NCBI RefSeq assembly: GCF_001883705.2
Contig: NZ_MDEQ02000021.1
Location: forward strand, 1 to 64,000
Reading direction: 5' to 3'
Source of the DNA: Burkholderia catarinensis
GTDB lineage: Bacteria > Pseudomonadota > Gammaproteobacteria > Burkholderiales > Burkholderiaceae
DNA: 64,000 nucleotides
Positions 43,012-51,890 of this stretch are shown here, one piece after another. The notes under the pieces are model-generated. The model was not told where the DNA came from. It worked only from the letters and a program-made list of their open reading frames with translations, and made no database searches. A program made the translations under genes and the position numbers. Position 1 is the first letter of the stretch, and every line of letters starts with the position of its first letter.

Positions 43012-43668
43012 ATGAAAAAGCTCATCCGTCTTTCCGCTACGCCCCTCATGCTTGCCACCGCCGTATCGCTTTCCGCCTGCTCAAGCGGTCCGTCCGAAAA
43101 CGACGCGAAAACCGCCGTCGAAGCGTCCCTTGGAAATTGCGAGTACCTTTCCATCGATCACTTCGAGAAAGTCAACGGCACCCCGCAGGGCGACGATCAC
43201 TATCTCATCGACGTGAAGTACTCGATCTCGATGAAACCGACTCCCGACATTAAGGCATACGCCAGCGAAAAGTATGCACAGGAAGTCGACAATCTGAAGA
43301 AACAACTCGCGCATGCACATGACGTCGAAAATGCATGGAAGGCTGATGAACAGGCATGGACACAGGCCAATCCCGGCCAGAACACCAGCGCATACGAGGT
43401 TACTCACCAGGACGGCTGGGCCGAGTATCAGAAGGTCATGCCGCTGCTTCTCGGCGGAGATCAACTCGTGAACAACGCACCGCGAACTGCCAAGGCGGCG
43501 ATGGAACGCGCCATGCGACAAACCTGTCCGAACGTCAGTTCGACGCTACTCGATAACCTCTTCAATGGAAACGAGCCCGTCGAAAAATATGCCGAGGGAA
43601 TCGAGGAAACCTTCACCGGCAAGGTCGCCATGGTGAAAACGGACAACGGGTGGCAAGAAGATCACTAA
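43012..43668 (+). CDS. putative lipoprotein
   Basis: The product has 218 residues from ATG 43012 (MKKLIRLSATPLML). The signal peptide ends in a lipobox LSAC with Cys23 followed by SSGPS. The mature part is helical and acidic, with an NDAKTAVEASLGNC opening like small periplasmic lipoproteins and a coiled-coil-like YASEKYAQEVDNLKKQLAHAH segment. No known domain is recognised. In-frame sequence upstream of the chosen start does not look coding. A terminator follows 46 bases after the stop, so the gene is monocistronic. Confidence 0.85.
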   Translation: MKKLIRLSATPLMLATAVSLSACSSGPSENDAKTAVEASLGNCEYLSIDHFEKVNGTPQGDDHYLIDVKYSISMKPTPDIKAYASEKYAQEVDNLKKQLAHAHDVENAWKADEQAWTQANPGQNTSAYEVTHQDGWAEYQKVMPLLLGGDQLVNNAPRTAKAAMERAMRQTCPNVSSTLLDNLFNGNEPVEKYAEGIEETFTGKVAMVKTDNGWQEDH

Positions 43669-43714
43669 CCGTGTCCGACCAATCAGCCCCGGCGCCGGCA
43701 GATTGCCGGCGTAG

Positions 43715-43746
43715 GAAGCTCCGGAACACACGGAGCTTCTTTTTTT
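43715..43746 (+). terminator. rho-independent terminator of the lipoprotein gene
   Basis: GAAGCTCCG (43715-43723) pairs with CGGAGCTTC (43731-43739) with a 7-base loop, followed by a T run to 43746. Confidence 0.9.
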
Positions 43747-44082
43747 GGCTCATCGCGGGATTTTGGGAAGCGCAGCGCGAATCTTGAGCAAGAGTGATTC
43801 GTCGTACCCGCCTGTCTCGACCGGAGTCATGTAATGACATGCCTATCGAGCACGCCGTGTGCTCGCCTTTGCCACGCCAGTGCGCACGCCGCTCCACAGA
43901 CATTGAGAAGACCGCCATCTCGTGAGCCAACGCCGCCCCGCGAAATACCGACAAGGCATGGCACTGAACGTCAAGGCGCGACGAACATGCGACGACGGAG
44001 CGACAGTGAACTCCAAGGTTCCGCTGAAACGACGCGCTCCCGAATATACAACAGCACCATCAATCGACCTGCTGGCGGATAC
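43747..44082. other. intergenic region, no gene supported
   Basis: The 336 bases lie between the lipoprotein terminator and the end of the minus-strand HTH gene. A 69-codon plus-strand frame from 43922 runs antisense into the HTH gene and has no ribosome binding site of note. No clear hairpins or repeats were found beyond GTCATGTAATGAC at about 43827, a near-palindrome. Confidence 0.4.
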
Positions 44083-44436
44083 CTACTTCCTATTCCCGGT
44101 CAACATGGCAATCGCCTCAAACAGTAACTGAACCGCGGCTTCCATATCGGCATATGGCTGCATCCCTTGACCCGCGAGAAACATGATGGTCGAACGGATC
44201 GACGCAAAATTTTGCGCCAACAAAATCAGATGCACGCCATTCGGCCCACGCACACCTGACAGCCAGTTCTGAACCGTGCGTTCGCTCGCATTTGTCATGC
44301 GCGCGAGCGTCTTGACAGCATGCCGGGATGTTCCGATCTCGCGTTTCAGCGCCACTTCAATCGCTACTGCATATTCGCGGGCAGTGAGTCCTCGGCCTGA
44401 TTCGCTCAGCAAATTCTTGCGTGTTTCTCGCAACAT
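44083..44436 (-). CDS. helix-turn-helix regulator divergent from the serine recombinase
   Basis: The product has 117 residues with GGAGG upstream of the ATG. The middle reads GTSRHAVKTLARMTNASERTVQNWLSGVRGPNGVHLILLAQN, a lambda-repressor-like HTH in which the recognition helix is SERTVQNWLSG. The C terminus (YADMEAAVQLLFEAIAML) may dimerise. It is divergent from the recombinase operon with about 100 bases between the starts, so it is probably its repressor. Confidence 0.8.
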   Translation of the reverse strand: MLRETRKNLLSESGRGLTAREYAVAIEVALKREIGTSRHAVKTLARMTNASERTVQNWLSGVRGPNGVHLILLAQNFASIRSTIMFLAGQGMQPYADMEAAVQLLFEAIAMLTGNRK

Positions 44437-44537
44437 CTTTCCGACCTCCGAAAGTATATTGGTTCAGACCGCAATGTGATTAGTGACGAAATGGCGGAAG
44501 TTGAAAAGCAGCGACTTCCAGTGGGACGGGGAATACG

Positions 44538-46124
44538 GTGATTCGGCGGATACGGAAAAATCGCGCGGTAAACAGCGACGGCCGGGAACGTGCCGCTGCC
44601 TATGTACGTATGTCCACCGAACACCAGCAGTATTCGACGGAAAACCAGCAGGATGTGATCCTCGCGTTCGCGGCCGCGCGCGATCTTGAAATCGTCAAGA
44701 TTTACGCCGACGAAGGAAAAAGCGGGCTGCGGCTCGAGGGTCGTGACCAGCTGAAAGCACTGTTGCGTGACGTGGAGTCGGGGCAAGCGGGCTATTCCGT
44801 TATTCTTGTATACGACGTGAGCCGTTGGGGTCGATTTCAGGACCCTGACGAAAGTGCCAGCTACGAAATTCGCTGTAAGCAGGCGGGCGTGCGCGTGCTG
44901 TACTGCGCAGAGCAGTTCGAGAACGACGGTAGCGCCGTCTCCAGCATCATCAAAAATGTGAAGCGCACGATGGCTGGCGAATACAGCCGCGAGCTGAGCG
45001 TCAAGGTACATGCGGGTCAGATGCGACTTATCCAGCTTGGTGTGCGGCAAGGTGGCCCGGCCGGCTACGGTCTGCGCCGCATGCTGATCGACCACACTGG
45101 TGCACATAAGGCAGAACTGAAACCCGGCGAGCACAAATCAATCCAAACCGACCGCGTGATCCTCGTGCCCGGCCCGGTCGAAGAAACCGATACCGTGCGC
45201 CGGATATACAAAGCGTTCGTGGAAGATGGGCTGACCGAATCGGAAATCGCGGCCTTGCTCAATCGCGAGGGCAAACTCACGGATCGCGGAACCGCTTGGA
45301 CGCGTGGCACGGTTCACCAAATTCTGATCAACGACAAATACGCCGGCGATAATGTCTGGAATCGCACATCCTTCAAGCTCAAGGAAGAGCGGGTCAGAAA
45401 TCCACCAGCAGCTTGGGCACGAGCAGAAGACGCATTCGATGCCATCGTCGACCGGCTGATTTTCAACGCCGCACGCCAGATCATCCTCGCACGCTCATAC
45501 CGGCTCACCGACGACGAAATGCTGGCCGCGTTGCGCCGTGTACTGCTGCGACACGGCTACCTGTCCGGTATTGTGATCGACGAGACAACGGACTGCCCTT
45601 CGAGCAGCGCGTTTGCCGGTCGTTTCGGCAGCCTGATTCGCACATATACCTTGATTGGCTATACCCCCGATCGGGACTACCGCTACCTCGAAATCAACCG
45701 ACGTCTGCGCGAACTGCATCCGGGCATCGTTTCGGATGCAATGAACGCCATGGAGGCCGCCGGGGCACGGGTAGAACGGAACTCGACAACCGACCTGCTG
45801 CGGGTCAACAGTGAGTTCACGGCTTCGCTCGCCCTGTGCCGATGTCGCACGACCAATGCAGGCACCAATCGCTGGCTCGTCCGGTTCGACACCGCGCTGA
45901 AGCCCGACATCACGATCGCCGTGCGTATGGAACCCGACGCGCAGTCGATCCGGGACTACTACCTGCTTCCGGCCATCGACGTCTGGTCAGAACAGCTACG
46001 CCTCGGAGACTACAACGAACAGGGCTTCGATGCTTACCGCTATGACGATCTGTCGATGCTCGTCTATCTCGGCCGCCGAGTGCCGCTACATGGAGGCAGT
46101 CATGAATGGCAACCAAGAGCATGA
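44538..46124 (+). CDS. large serine recombinase
   Basis: The product has 528 residues from a GTG at 44538 with GGGGAA upstream. The resolvase domain shows RAAAYVRMSTEHQQYSTENQ with the catalytic Ser at about 26, then ILVYDVSRWGRFQDPDES and GEYSRELSVKVHAGQ. The recombinase domain follows with GGPAGYGLRR, AFVEDGLTESEIAALLN and RGTVHQILINDKYAG. A C-terminal region of about 250 residues has an unusual helical part and no clear zinc ribbon with coiled coil. Such enzymes cut and rejoin two DNA sites. The next gene begins inside its end, so the three genes form one operon. Confidence 0.92.
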   Translation: MIRRIRKNRAVNSDGRERAAAYVRMSTEHQQYSTENQQDVILAFAAARDLEIVKIYADEGKSGLRLEGRDQLKALLRDVESGQAGYSVILVYDVSRWGRFQDPDESASYEIRCKQAGVRVLYCAEQFENDGSAVSSIIKNVKRTMAGEYSRELSVKVHAGQMRLIQLGVRQGGPAGYGLRRMLIDHTGAHKAELKPGEHKSIQTDRVILVPGPVEETDTVRRIYKAFVEDGLTESEIAALLNREGKLTDRGTAWTRGTVHQILINDKYAGDNVWNRTSFKLKEERVRNPPAAWARAEDAFDAIVDRLIFNAARQIILARSYRLTDDEMLAALRRVLLRHGYLSGIVIDETTDCPSSSAFAGRFGSLIRTYTLIGYTPDRDYRYLEINRRLRELHPGIVSDAMNAMEAAGARVERNSTTDLLRVNSEFTASLALCRCRTTNAGTNRWLVRFDTALKPDITIAVRMEPDAQSIRDYYLLPAIDVWSEQLRLGDYNEQGFDAYRYDDLSMLVYLGRRVPLHGGSHEWQPRA

Positions 46125-47022
46125 GCCTGTGCAGCCTTCGTCGTCGGAGAAGATATTGCTGATTCCGGCTGACCGGCTACGCGTGCTTAATCCGCGCACA
46201 CGCAATCCCCTGTTTTTTTCGCAACTGGTGGAGAACATCGCCGTGGTCGGGTTGAAGCGGCCGATCAGCGTGGCGCTTGGCGGGAAAGACAAGGAGGGCG
46301 ACTGGTACGAGGTTCTATGTGGGCAGGGACGCCTTGAAGCCCTGAAACATTTGGGCGAGACCATGATTCCGTGCTGTATTTTCGATGCACCGGAAGTTGA
46401 TCGATTCCTGATTTCACTAACCGAGAACATCGCACGCCGCCGGCATACGACCGAGGAACTGCTGAGCGGCATCCAGGTACTGCGCTCCAGGGGATACAGC
46501 TCGGAGCAGATTGCCCGAAAAATCAATCTCGACGCCGATTACATCAGCAGCATCCTGCACCTGCTCAACAACGGCGAGCAGCGCCTCGTGCGTGCGGTCG
46601 AGAAACGTGTCGTACCGATCTGGCTCGCAGTCGAAATCTCGCGCGCGTCGAGCGAAGACGTCCAGAAAGCCTTGCTGGATGCCTACGAACAGGGCACGCT
46701 CAAAGGCGAACAACTGCTGCGCGTGCGCAAACTGATTAGCAAGCGTGAGGCACTCGGGAAAGCGTACTACCCGAAACCCAGCTCCGGCCGTGATGACAAG
46801 CCCACACCGCAGAAGCTACTGCGCATCTACAAGACGGAAGTGCGGCGGCAGCAACTCAATATCCAGAAGGCGCGTATCCAGGAAGAACGCCTGTTGCTCA
46901 TTACGTCTGCTATGCGGCGCTTCCTGTCCGACGAACACTTCCGCACCCTACTGCGCGCCGAACAGATCAGCGATATTCCTGAAGTCATTGCACGTCGCAT
47001 TCCAGCGGAGATGCTGCCATGA
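46102..47022 (+). CDS. ParB/RepB-like N-terminal domain protein, first of two
   Basis: The product has 306 residues from ATG 46102 with TGGAGG 7 bases upstream; an in-frame ATG at 46090 lacks such a site. The ParB N-terminal fold is seen: RLRVLNPRTRNPLFFSQLVENI, LCGQGRLEALKHLG and LTENIARRRHTTEELLSGIQVL, then the HTH GYSSEQIARKINLDADYISSILHLL. It overlaps the recombinase gene by 23 bases and the next gene by ATGA. In ordinary plasmids ParB-type proteins bind centromere repeats and hydrolyse CTP, but here no ParA is present, so partition is doubtful. Confidence 0.88.
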   Translation: MNGNQEHEPVQPSSSEKILLIPADRLRVLNPRTRNPLFFSQLVENIAVVGLKRPISVALGGKDKEGDWYEVLCGQGRLEALKHLGETMIPCCIFDAPEVDRFLISLTENIARRRHTTEELLSGIQVLRSRGYSSEQIARKINLDADYISSILHLLNNGEQRLVRAVEKRVVPIWLAVEISRASSEDVQKALLDAYEQGTLKGEQLLRVRKLISKREALGKAYYPKPSSGRDDKPTPQKLLRIYKTEVRRQQLNIQKARIQEERLLLITSAMRRFLSDEHFRTLLRAEQISDIPEVIARRIPAEMLP

Positions 47023-47918
47023 GCGCGATCAGACACGGGTTCGAGCCAACCATTATCGAGGTGGCGCTCGACCATATTCACCCGCTGGCGCCCATCCGGG
47101 CAAAGGTGCTGGAAACACCGAAGTTTCGGACGATCCTCAGTTCAATCCGCGAACTGGGTGTGATTGAGCCACTGGCCATTCATCCGTCACGAGATGGAGA
47201 AGGTCATTACGATCTGCTTGACGGTCGCCTGCGACTCGAAGCTCTGAAGCAGCTCGGGCACGCAAAGGCGCGCTGTATGGTTTCGCTCGACGATGAGGGA
47301 TTCACGTTCAACCGACAGATCACCCGCATCGCATCTGTTCAGGAACATCGCATGATCCGTGCAGCGCTTGCCAAGGGCGCGTCGGAAGAACGCATTGCCC
47401 AAGTGCTCGATATCGACGTGAAGCGCGTTCGCGAGAAAGCTCACCTACTCGATGGCATCGCACCGGAGGCAGCCCGGCTCCTGAAGGATCGACAGGTGAT
47501 CCCCGCCGTATTCGGGGTGCTACGCAAGATGAAGCCATTTCGCCAGATCGAAGCCGCCGAGATGATGATTGCCGCGAACAAATTCACGAAGCCCTATGCG
47601 GAAATGATTCTCGTGACCACACGCTCCGATGCCCTAACGGACAAGGCCAAGCCAAAGAAGCGGGGAGAAATTTCGCCCGAGGATATTTCGCGCATGGAGG
47701 CCGAGATGGAACGCCTGCAACAGGACAGCATGGCCGTGGAAGATACCATCGGCGACACGATGTTATCGCTCGTCGTGGCCAAGGGGTTCATCTCTCGCTT
47801 GCTGCGCAACGAGAACATCCACGGTCATCTGAAGCGCTACCACGAAGACCTACTGTCCAGCGTGGTGACGACGATCGAAGCGATTGCCGCAGACAATCGG
47901 GCGTCCGAGCGGGAATAG
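47019..47918 (+). CDS. ParB/RepB-like protein with RepB C-terminal domain, second of two
   Basis: The product has 299 residues, coupled by ATGA to the first. The N terminus has IRELGVIEPLAIHPSRDGEGHYDLLDGRLRLEALKQLG, where the position of the ParB box GERR is occupied by DGRLRLEA. The HTH part is ALAKGASEERIAQVLDIDVKRVREKAHLL. The C terminus is helical (DISRMEAEMERLQQDSMAVEDT), like RepB C-terminal domains. Its divergence from the first copy suggests distinct roles, for example a heteromer with the recombinase. Confidence 0.88.
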   Translation: MSAIRHGFEPTIIEVALDHIHPLAPIRAKVLETPKFRTILSSIRELGVIEPLAIHPSRDGEGHYDLLDGRLRLEALKQLGHAKARCMVSLDDEGFTFNRQITRIASVQEHRMIRAALAKGASEERIAQVLDIDVKRVREKAHLLDGIAPEAARLLKDRQVIPAVFGVLRKMKPFRQIEAAEMMIAANKFTKPYAEMILVTTRSDALTDKAKPKKRGEISPEDISRMEAEMERLQQDSMAVEDTIGDTMLSLVVAKGFISRLLRNENIHGHLKRYHEDLLSSVVTTIEAIAADNRASERE

Positions 47919-47989
47919 ATCAGGCAGCGACGATAGCCCCTCCGATCGCCGCGTAGTGGATTCCGCAACAGCCACGCCTATGCATTGAC

Positions 47990-48171
47990 GCACCCCGAAG
48001 TGGGTGCATCGATTTCTTCCGAGCGTTGCTCCCATCGATAGAGCCAGTTAGCGGAAACGCCACAGCCGAAAGCAACTCCACGAAACCGCGATCATGAAGA
48101 AGCAGGTAACGCACCGCAATGGAAACGTTACCCGCCAGACGGCAACGGTTACGACACGGAAATTTACCCGC
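47990..48171. repeat. hairpin, inverted repeat and TTACCCGC repeats between two operons
   Basis: A hairpin GCACCC/GGGTGC lies at about 47990-48007 and may end the recombinase operon. Further right GGTAACG (48105-48111) and CGTTACC (48126-48132) form an inverted repeat. TTACCCGC occurs at 48128-48135 and 48164-48171. No gene lies in 47919-48163. The short repeats near the YagK-like replication genes might be part of a replication or transfer origin, but the evidence is weak. Confidence 0.35.
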
Positions 48172-48496
48172 GACGCGAAGTATCGGACGATTGACCATTC
48201 CGCAACGCGCTGGCTGCCTGCGCCTTTGCTTCCTTGCGCAACTTCGACAGCATGCTCTTCAACGCCCCCTCCTTGAACTCGATTTCCGTTTTCTCCGTCA
48301 GATGCGCAGCGATATCCGCATACGACACGCCGCTGTCGTGCATCTGGTCGACCACTTCCAACAGCTCTCGCAGCACGGCGATCTTGGACGGCAGGCGAGT
48401 CGGTTGCAGTTGACGCAGACTCCCCTTCAGCGCCTCAATGTCGATCGAGCCGATACTTCTTTTGTTACGGTTGAACTCTTCACTCATACTCATCAT
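48164..48496 (-). CDS. small helical protein of the satellite backbone
   Basis: The product has 110 residues from ATG 48496, with GAGG upstream. It contains NKRSIGSIDIEALKGSLRQLQ, then VVDQMHDSGVSYADIAAHLTEKTEIEFKEGALKSMLSKLRKE. The second part is HTH-like (YADIAAHL...GALKSML) and resembles small accessory DNA-binding proteins of mobilisable elements. The C terminus is basic and disordered. It lies downstream of the YagK-like gene on the same strand, 232 bases away. Confidence 0.7.
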   Translation of the reverse strand: MMSMSEEFNRNKRSIGSIDIEALKGSLRQLQPTRLPSKIAVLRELLEVVDQMHDSGVSYADIAAHLTEKTEIEFKEGALKSMLSKLRKEAKAQAASALRNGQSSDTSRRG

Positions 48497-48728
48497 TGAA
48501 CCTCGTAAAAAAATAGTCGTGCGATTGTCGAGTAGACATCCATCAGACGCCAGGAGGCCGCCCGTACACTGAAAACCCGGAACCACGGCATTGAGCGACA
48601 ACCTGGATCTCTCCTAGCGCAGAGCCTTGCCCGGCAAGGCGAGGAACCAATTCCGATATCACGTTCAACAGCCCTCGCGTACCAGATTGAGACGATCGTC
48701 TCGCCCCGACCGGCTTCGATGACATGCG

Positions 48729-49982
48729 TCACTCCCTCGAACGCTTGCGACCGATCCCCTTCGGTTGCGGAAGACGCCCCGTGCCGAACAGCTTGCACTT
48801 GACCGACGGCTTCGCGTACACGAGCTGATCCTCCTTCGCGAGATATGCCAGGCACTTCAGCAACCGAGCGCGCTTATCGTGATCGTGGTAGTCCGTCGGG
48901 CCGAGCACGTAATCGGGATAGCGGTTGCGGTTGCAGTTGTGAGCGTAGCCGCGACCCTCCGTGATCACGTCGTGCCAGTAGTCGCAGATCTGCTGCGCGA
49001 GCCACTCGTGCTGCTGAACCTTCGAGCCGTCGAAGAACAATGCGCAATGCAGGTGATACCCGCCCACTCGGGCGTATTCGATGCGCCAGACGTGCCCGAC
49101 CATGTGCTGAAACAGCGACGGCTTGCCGCGCATGTTCACGAACAGCCTATCGCGATCTCGCATTACTTCTTCGATATCGACACGCGCCAGAGCGTTACCG
49201 AACACTTCTTCGTCGTTACACGAGCGGTACGCAGCGGTGTCCTTTGCAGCAGCATCCTCTACCTGTTCGATCACCTGCTTAACCTCGGCTGGGTCGATGA
49301 TCGCCGCGTGATGGTAGAAGTCCACCCGCACCGTCACGATTCGCGCGTAAGTGTCGAACAATGCGTTCACGTACTGTTTCAAGCGCTCGAGGTTGGTTTC
49401 CGATCGGCGGTCCCAGTCGTCCAGTTTCTTTCGGGTACCACGCTGCTCTGCTTCCTTCCGGTAAGCGCTTCGAAACGCTTCCATCACTTCGCCCTCAAGA
49501 CGGTCCCCATCGAAGTGCTGCCACGGATTCACGCAAGCGCAGCAGCTGATCGGGTGCACGCGGTAAAGTTCGAAAAACAGCCCGATGTGCGGCGGGTACG
49601 TCAACGCGCTCGAATAGATCATTGCAGCGTTGCGTACCGCGACGAAGTAGTCCGCCAACTTCGACGCCTTCTTCATGCGCTTCCAGCGACCCTCGTAACG
49701 AACCGTGAAGGACGGGGTGTCGTCCTTCAGAATCATGCGCAGGAACGCGTCAAGCATCAGCAAGGCATCGTGCCAGTTCGGCAACAACGCCGTCGTACCA
49801 TCCTTTAGTATCAACGTGTTCAGCCGTCGATCCAGTCGCACTGCATCGCTGATGCCGGTGTCGCGCTCATCATCGGCCAGGTTGTTATCGATATCTGCTT
49901 TACTCGTATAACCGATTGGTATGCCAACAGTACCAATGTCGATGCTGCGATCTGCACCGTTGGCTTCATCATCTCTATACAT
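48729..49982 (-). CDS. YagK/YfjJ-like protein (inovirus Gp2 type), putative HUH replication protein
   Basis: The product has 417 residues. The C-terminal half shows GGYHLHCALFFDGS (about 306-320), a His-hydrophobic-His motif, then QICDYWHDVITEGRGYAHNCN and LKCLAYLAKEDQLVYAKP. This matches the YagK/YfjJ family seen in inoviruses and CP4-type satellites and is probably a rolling-circle type nuclease, since HLH suits a metal-binding HUH site. The N-terminal half includes RYEGRWKRMKKASKLADYF. The neighbouring DUF3987 and AlpA genes fit the CP4-57 arrangement. Confidence 0.85.
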   Translation of the reverse strand: MYRDDEANGADRSIDIGTVGIPIGYTSKADIDNNLADDERDTGISDAVRLDRRLNTLILKDGTTALLPNWHDALLMLDAFLRMILKDDTPSFTVRYEGRWKRMKKASKLADYFVAVRNAAMIYSSALTYPPHIGLFFELYRVHPISCCACVNPWQHFDGDRLEGEVMEAFRSAYRKEAEQRGTRKKLDDWDRRSETNLERLKQYVNALFDTYARIVTVRVDFYHHAAIIDPAEVKQVIEQVEDAAAKDTAAYRSCNDEEVFGNALARVDIEEVMRDRDRLFVNMRGKPSLFQHMVGHVWRIEYARVGGYHLHCALFFDGSKVQQHEWLAQQICDYWHDVITEGRGYAHNCNRNRYPDYVLGPTDYHDHDKRARLLKCLAYLAKEDQLVYAKPSVKCKLFGTGRLPQPKGIGRKRSRE

Positions 49983-50167
49983 TCGTTATCCTTATTTAAT
50001 TATTGATACTTCTATATCTCATTAAAAACCAGAACTACCCGACCGAAGAATGCCCCCCTACAACGAGACAGATGCTTCAATCACATCTGTCATGACGGCG
50101 TGAACCGTTATTGAGCTGGTATGCAGAAACGTCCCGCTGAGATCGAGCGTCAGGTTCGCGTCATAAA

Positions 50168-50189
50168 GTCCGCAGGCAAGCCTGCGGAC
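50168..50189 (-). terminator. hairpin after the DUF3987 gene
   Basis: GTCCGCAGG (50168-50176) pairs with CCTGCGGAC (50181-50189) with a 4-base loop. On the minus strand TTTATG follows. It sits 9 bases beyond the stop of the DUF3987 gene, so it is probably its terminator, though the T run is weak. The 216-base gap to the next gene holds no other feature. Confidence 0.6.
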
Positions 50190-50197
50190 GTTCAAGG

Positions 50198-51586
50198 TCA
50201 ACCCCGGAAGTGGATGAGCGGGTATTGTTCCGGCGCCAACACTACCCACGTCCTGTTGCGGTACTTGACGTAGCTGGCGTAGCCCTCGTTGCAAAGGAAA
50301 TCGAACGCGCGTTTCGCCTGGCTCGCGCTCAGACCGATGTTCGGTGCGGTATCCACCAGCCCGCGCAACTCGAACTCACGCTGATGCGTATCCTTGACCA
50401 GTGCAGTCAGGCAAACATGCAGCGTCTGCGCGTGCAGTTCGGCCGCAGAGACTTTCGGCTTCGGCAGGAAGCGATGCTTGTAGTGCTCCGTGTGCCACTT
50501 CACGATGCGCGCTGCACGCTCCATCGTTTCACCACTGACGTCGCCCGGCATTTGTTCGAACACATGCATGCCGACCGCGAGCTTCACCGCGTTTTCCATC
50601 TGGCGCAGACCATGCTCGGGCAGTTCCACGAGATCGCCGCGCGACATGCCGCGGCGCTGGTACTCGTTATGCAGCGACGCAGCGCAGCGTTTCGCGTGCG
50701 ACGTGCTGCGGGTCACGTGCCGCTTGGTGACGCCGTGCTTGGCCCGGAAAATCGCCTCGCCCAGAAAACCCGTTACCTGATCGCGCCAGACGTCGAGCTT
50801 CGGCGGCCCCGGCAGATTGTCCACGTCCATGAAACGCGGTGCGCTTGCGGGAACCTGAACCATCAAGCCGCGCGGCGCGAAACCACTCTGGCGGAAGATC
50901 CGGCCATGACGCACATCGAACGCAGACGTCACTTCCGGCTGTACCGAGATCAGAATGCTGCCGCGCGGGTCGGCGATCGTCTTCGTGCCGGTCGTTCTGC
51001 GAGCGATAACCTGCGTATGACCGTCGATCACGTGGATGTACGCCGACACGCTGCGCCGGAACCATGATGCCGTCAGCAATTGGCCCTCGTCGTCGGACAC
51101 GCCGATCGAGCGACACTGCATGAACTGATCGGCGATACTTTCGGGCGTCAGATCCGTCAGCAGTTTCGTCGCGTAGATCGGCTCGCCGCTGTGGGGTTTC
51201 ATGGCGGCGGAGCTGACGGACAAGCCCCACGACGGAGCCCCGGCCTCATACTGCAGCATGGCCTGCGCGTCGTTCGCGTCGCACGCCAACTGGCAATCGA
51301 TGAACGGCTGCTCCAGTGCTTCGCGCGGAGCAGTCTTGCCCGAACCGGAAACGGCATTGATATAGACGAAGCTGTTGGTCGGAACGATGCCGCCGTGAGG
51401 CATTTCACCGTCGACCAGCGGTTGCGCGCACAGCTGCGTGTAGTGCGAGATCAACGCGCTGATGATCGCGGGATGCCCGCCACCGCGGATCAGTTCGTCC
51501 GCCGTGGAGCGCATCTTCGGCGGCAAAGCGTCGAGCGGGACATCCGTCAGTTGAGGGAACATGCTATCGGTGCGATTCCAATTCAT
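50198..51586 (-). CDS. DUF3987 (YfjI-like) P-loop protein
   Basis: The product has 462 residues from ATG 51586 (MNWNRTDSMFPQLTDVP) with GGGGGG upstream. A Walker A motif NAVSGSGKTAPREAL lies at about residue 66-80, and the rest fits DUF3987, with ISVQPEVTSAFD near 200 and a C-terminal winged-helix-like part (GLSASQAKRAFDFLCNEGYA). DUF3987/YfjI proteins are replicative ATPases or primase-associated factors of P4- and CP4-57-like elements. AlpA ends 10 bases upstream, giving a short operon. Confidence 0.85.
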   Translation of the reverse strand: MNWNRTDSMFPQLTDVPLDALPPKMRSTADELIRGGGHPAIISALISHYTQLCAQPLVDGEMPHGGIVPTNSFVYINAVSGSGKTAPREALEQPFIDCQLACDANDAQAMLQYEAGAPSWGLSVSSAAMKPHSGEPIYATKLLTDLTPESIADQFMQCRSIGVSDDEGQLLTASWFRRSVSAYIHVIDGHTQVIARRTTGTKTIADPRGSILISVQPEVTSAFDVRHGRIFRQSGFAPRGLMVQVPASAPRFMDVDNLPGPPKLDVWRDQVTGFLGEAIFRAKHGVTKRHVTRSTSHAKRCAASLHNEYQRRGMSRGDLVELPEHGLRQMENAVKLAVGMHVFEQMPGDVSGETMERAARIVKWHTEHYKHRFLPKPKVSAAELHAQTLHVCLTALVKDTHQREFELRGLVDTAPNIGLSASQAKRAFDFLCNEGYASYVKYRNRTWVVLAPEQYPLIHFRG

Positions 51587-51596
51587 CACGCCCCCC

Positions 51597-51890
51597 TTAC
51601 CGCGTGACGTCGCGCGATGCGGCGCGCGACGCGATCCATGCATCGACCTCGGACTCGAGCCAGCCAACCGTGCGAGCGGTCAGGTTGATCTTCGCCGGGA
51701 AGGTCGGATCGGTGGACATCAACACGTACAGCGTCGCACGCGACAACCCCATGCGCTCAGACATCTGTTTCATGCGCAGGATGCGCAATGCCTTTTCGAG
51801 CTGGCGCACCATCGAGCTAGCGCTATCGGATGCGCTATAGTGCGTCGGATTGGGTTCCTCGGGGGCAACCGTTTGATTTTTGTTCAGCAT
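51597..51890 (-). CDS. AlpA-family transcriptional regulator
   Basis: The product has 97 residues with GGAGA upstream. The AlpA signature is ILRMKQMSERMGLSRATLYVLMSTDPTFPAKINLTARTVGWLESEVDAWIASR (about 36-88), a small winged HTH. AlpA-like proteins activate or repress integrase and excision genes in P4/CP4-type elements. The first 30 residues are variable. It heads the minus-strand satellite operon and is divergent from the 52124 gene. Confidence 0.93.
   Translation of the reverse strand: MLNKNQTVAPEEPNPTHYSASDSASSMVRQLEKALRILRMKQMSERMGLSRATLYVLMSTDPTFPAKINLTARTVGWLESEVDAWIASRAASRDVTR

Noticed and set aside
43922..44131. 69-codon plus-strand frame between the lipoprotein and recombinase operons
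   Set aside because: No ribosome binding site of note; the end overlaps the antisense HTH gene and there is no recognisable pattern.
46102..47918. plasmid partition locus
   Set aside because: Two ParB-like genes without any ParA-type ATPase and coupled to a recombinase do not make a standard partition system.
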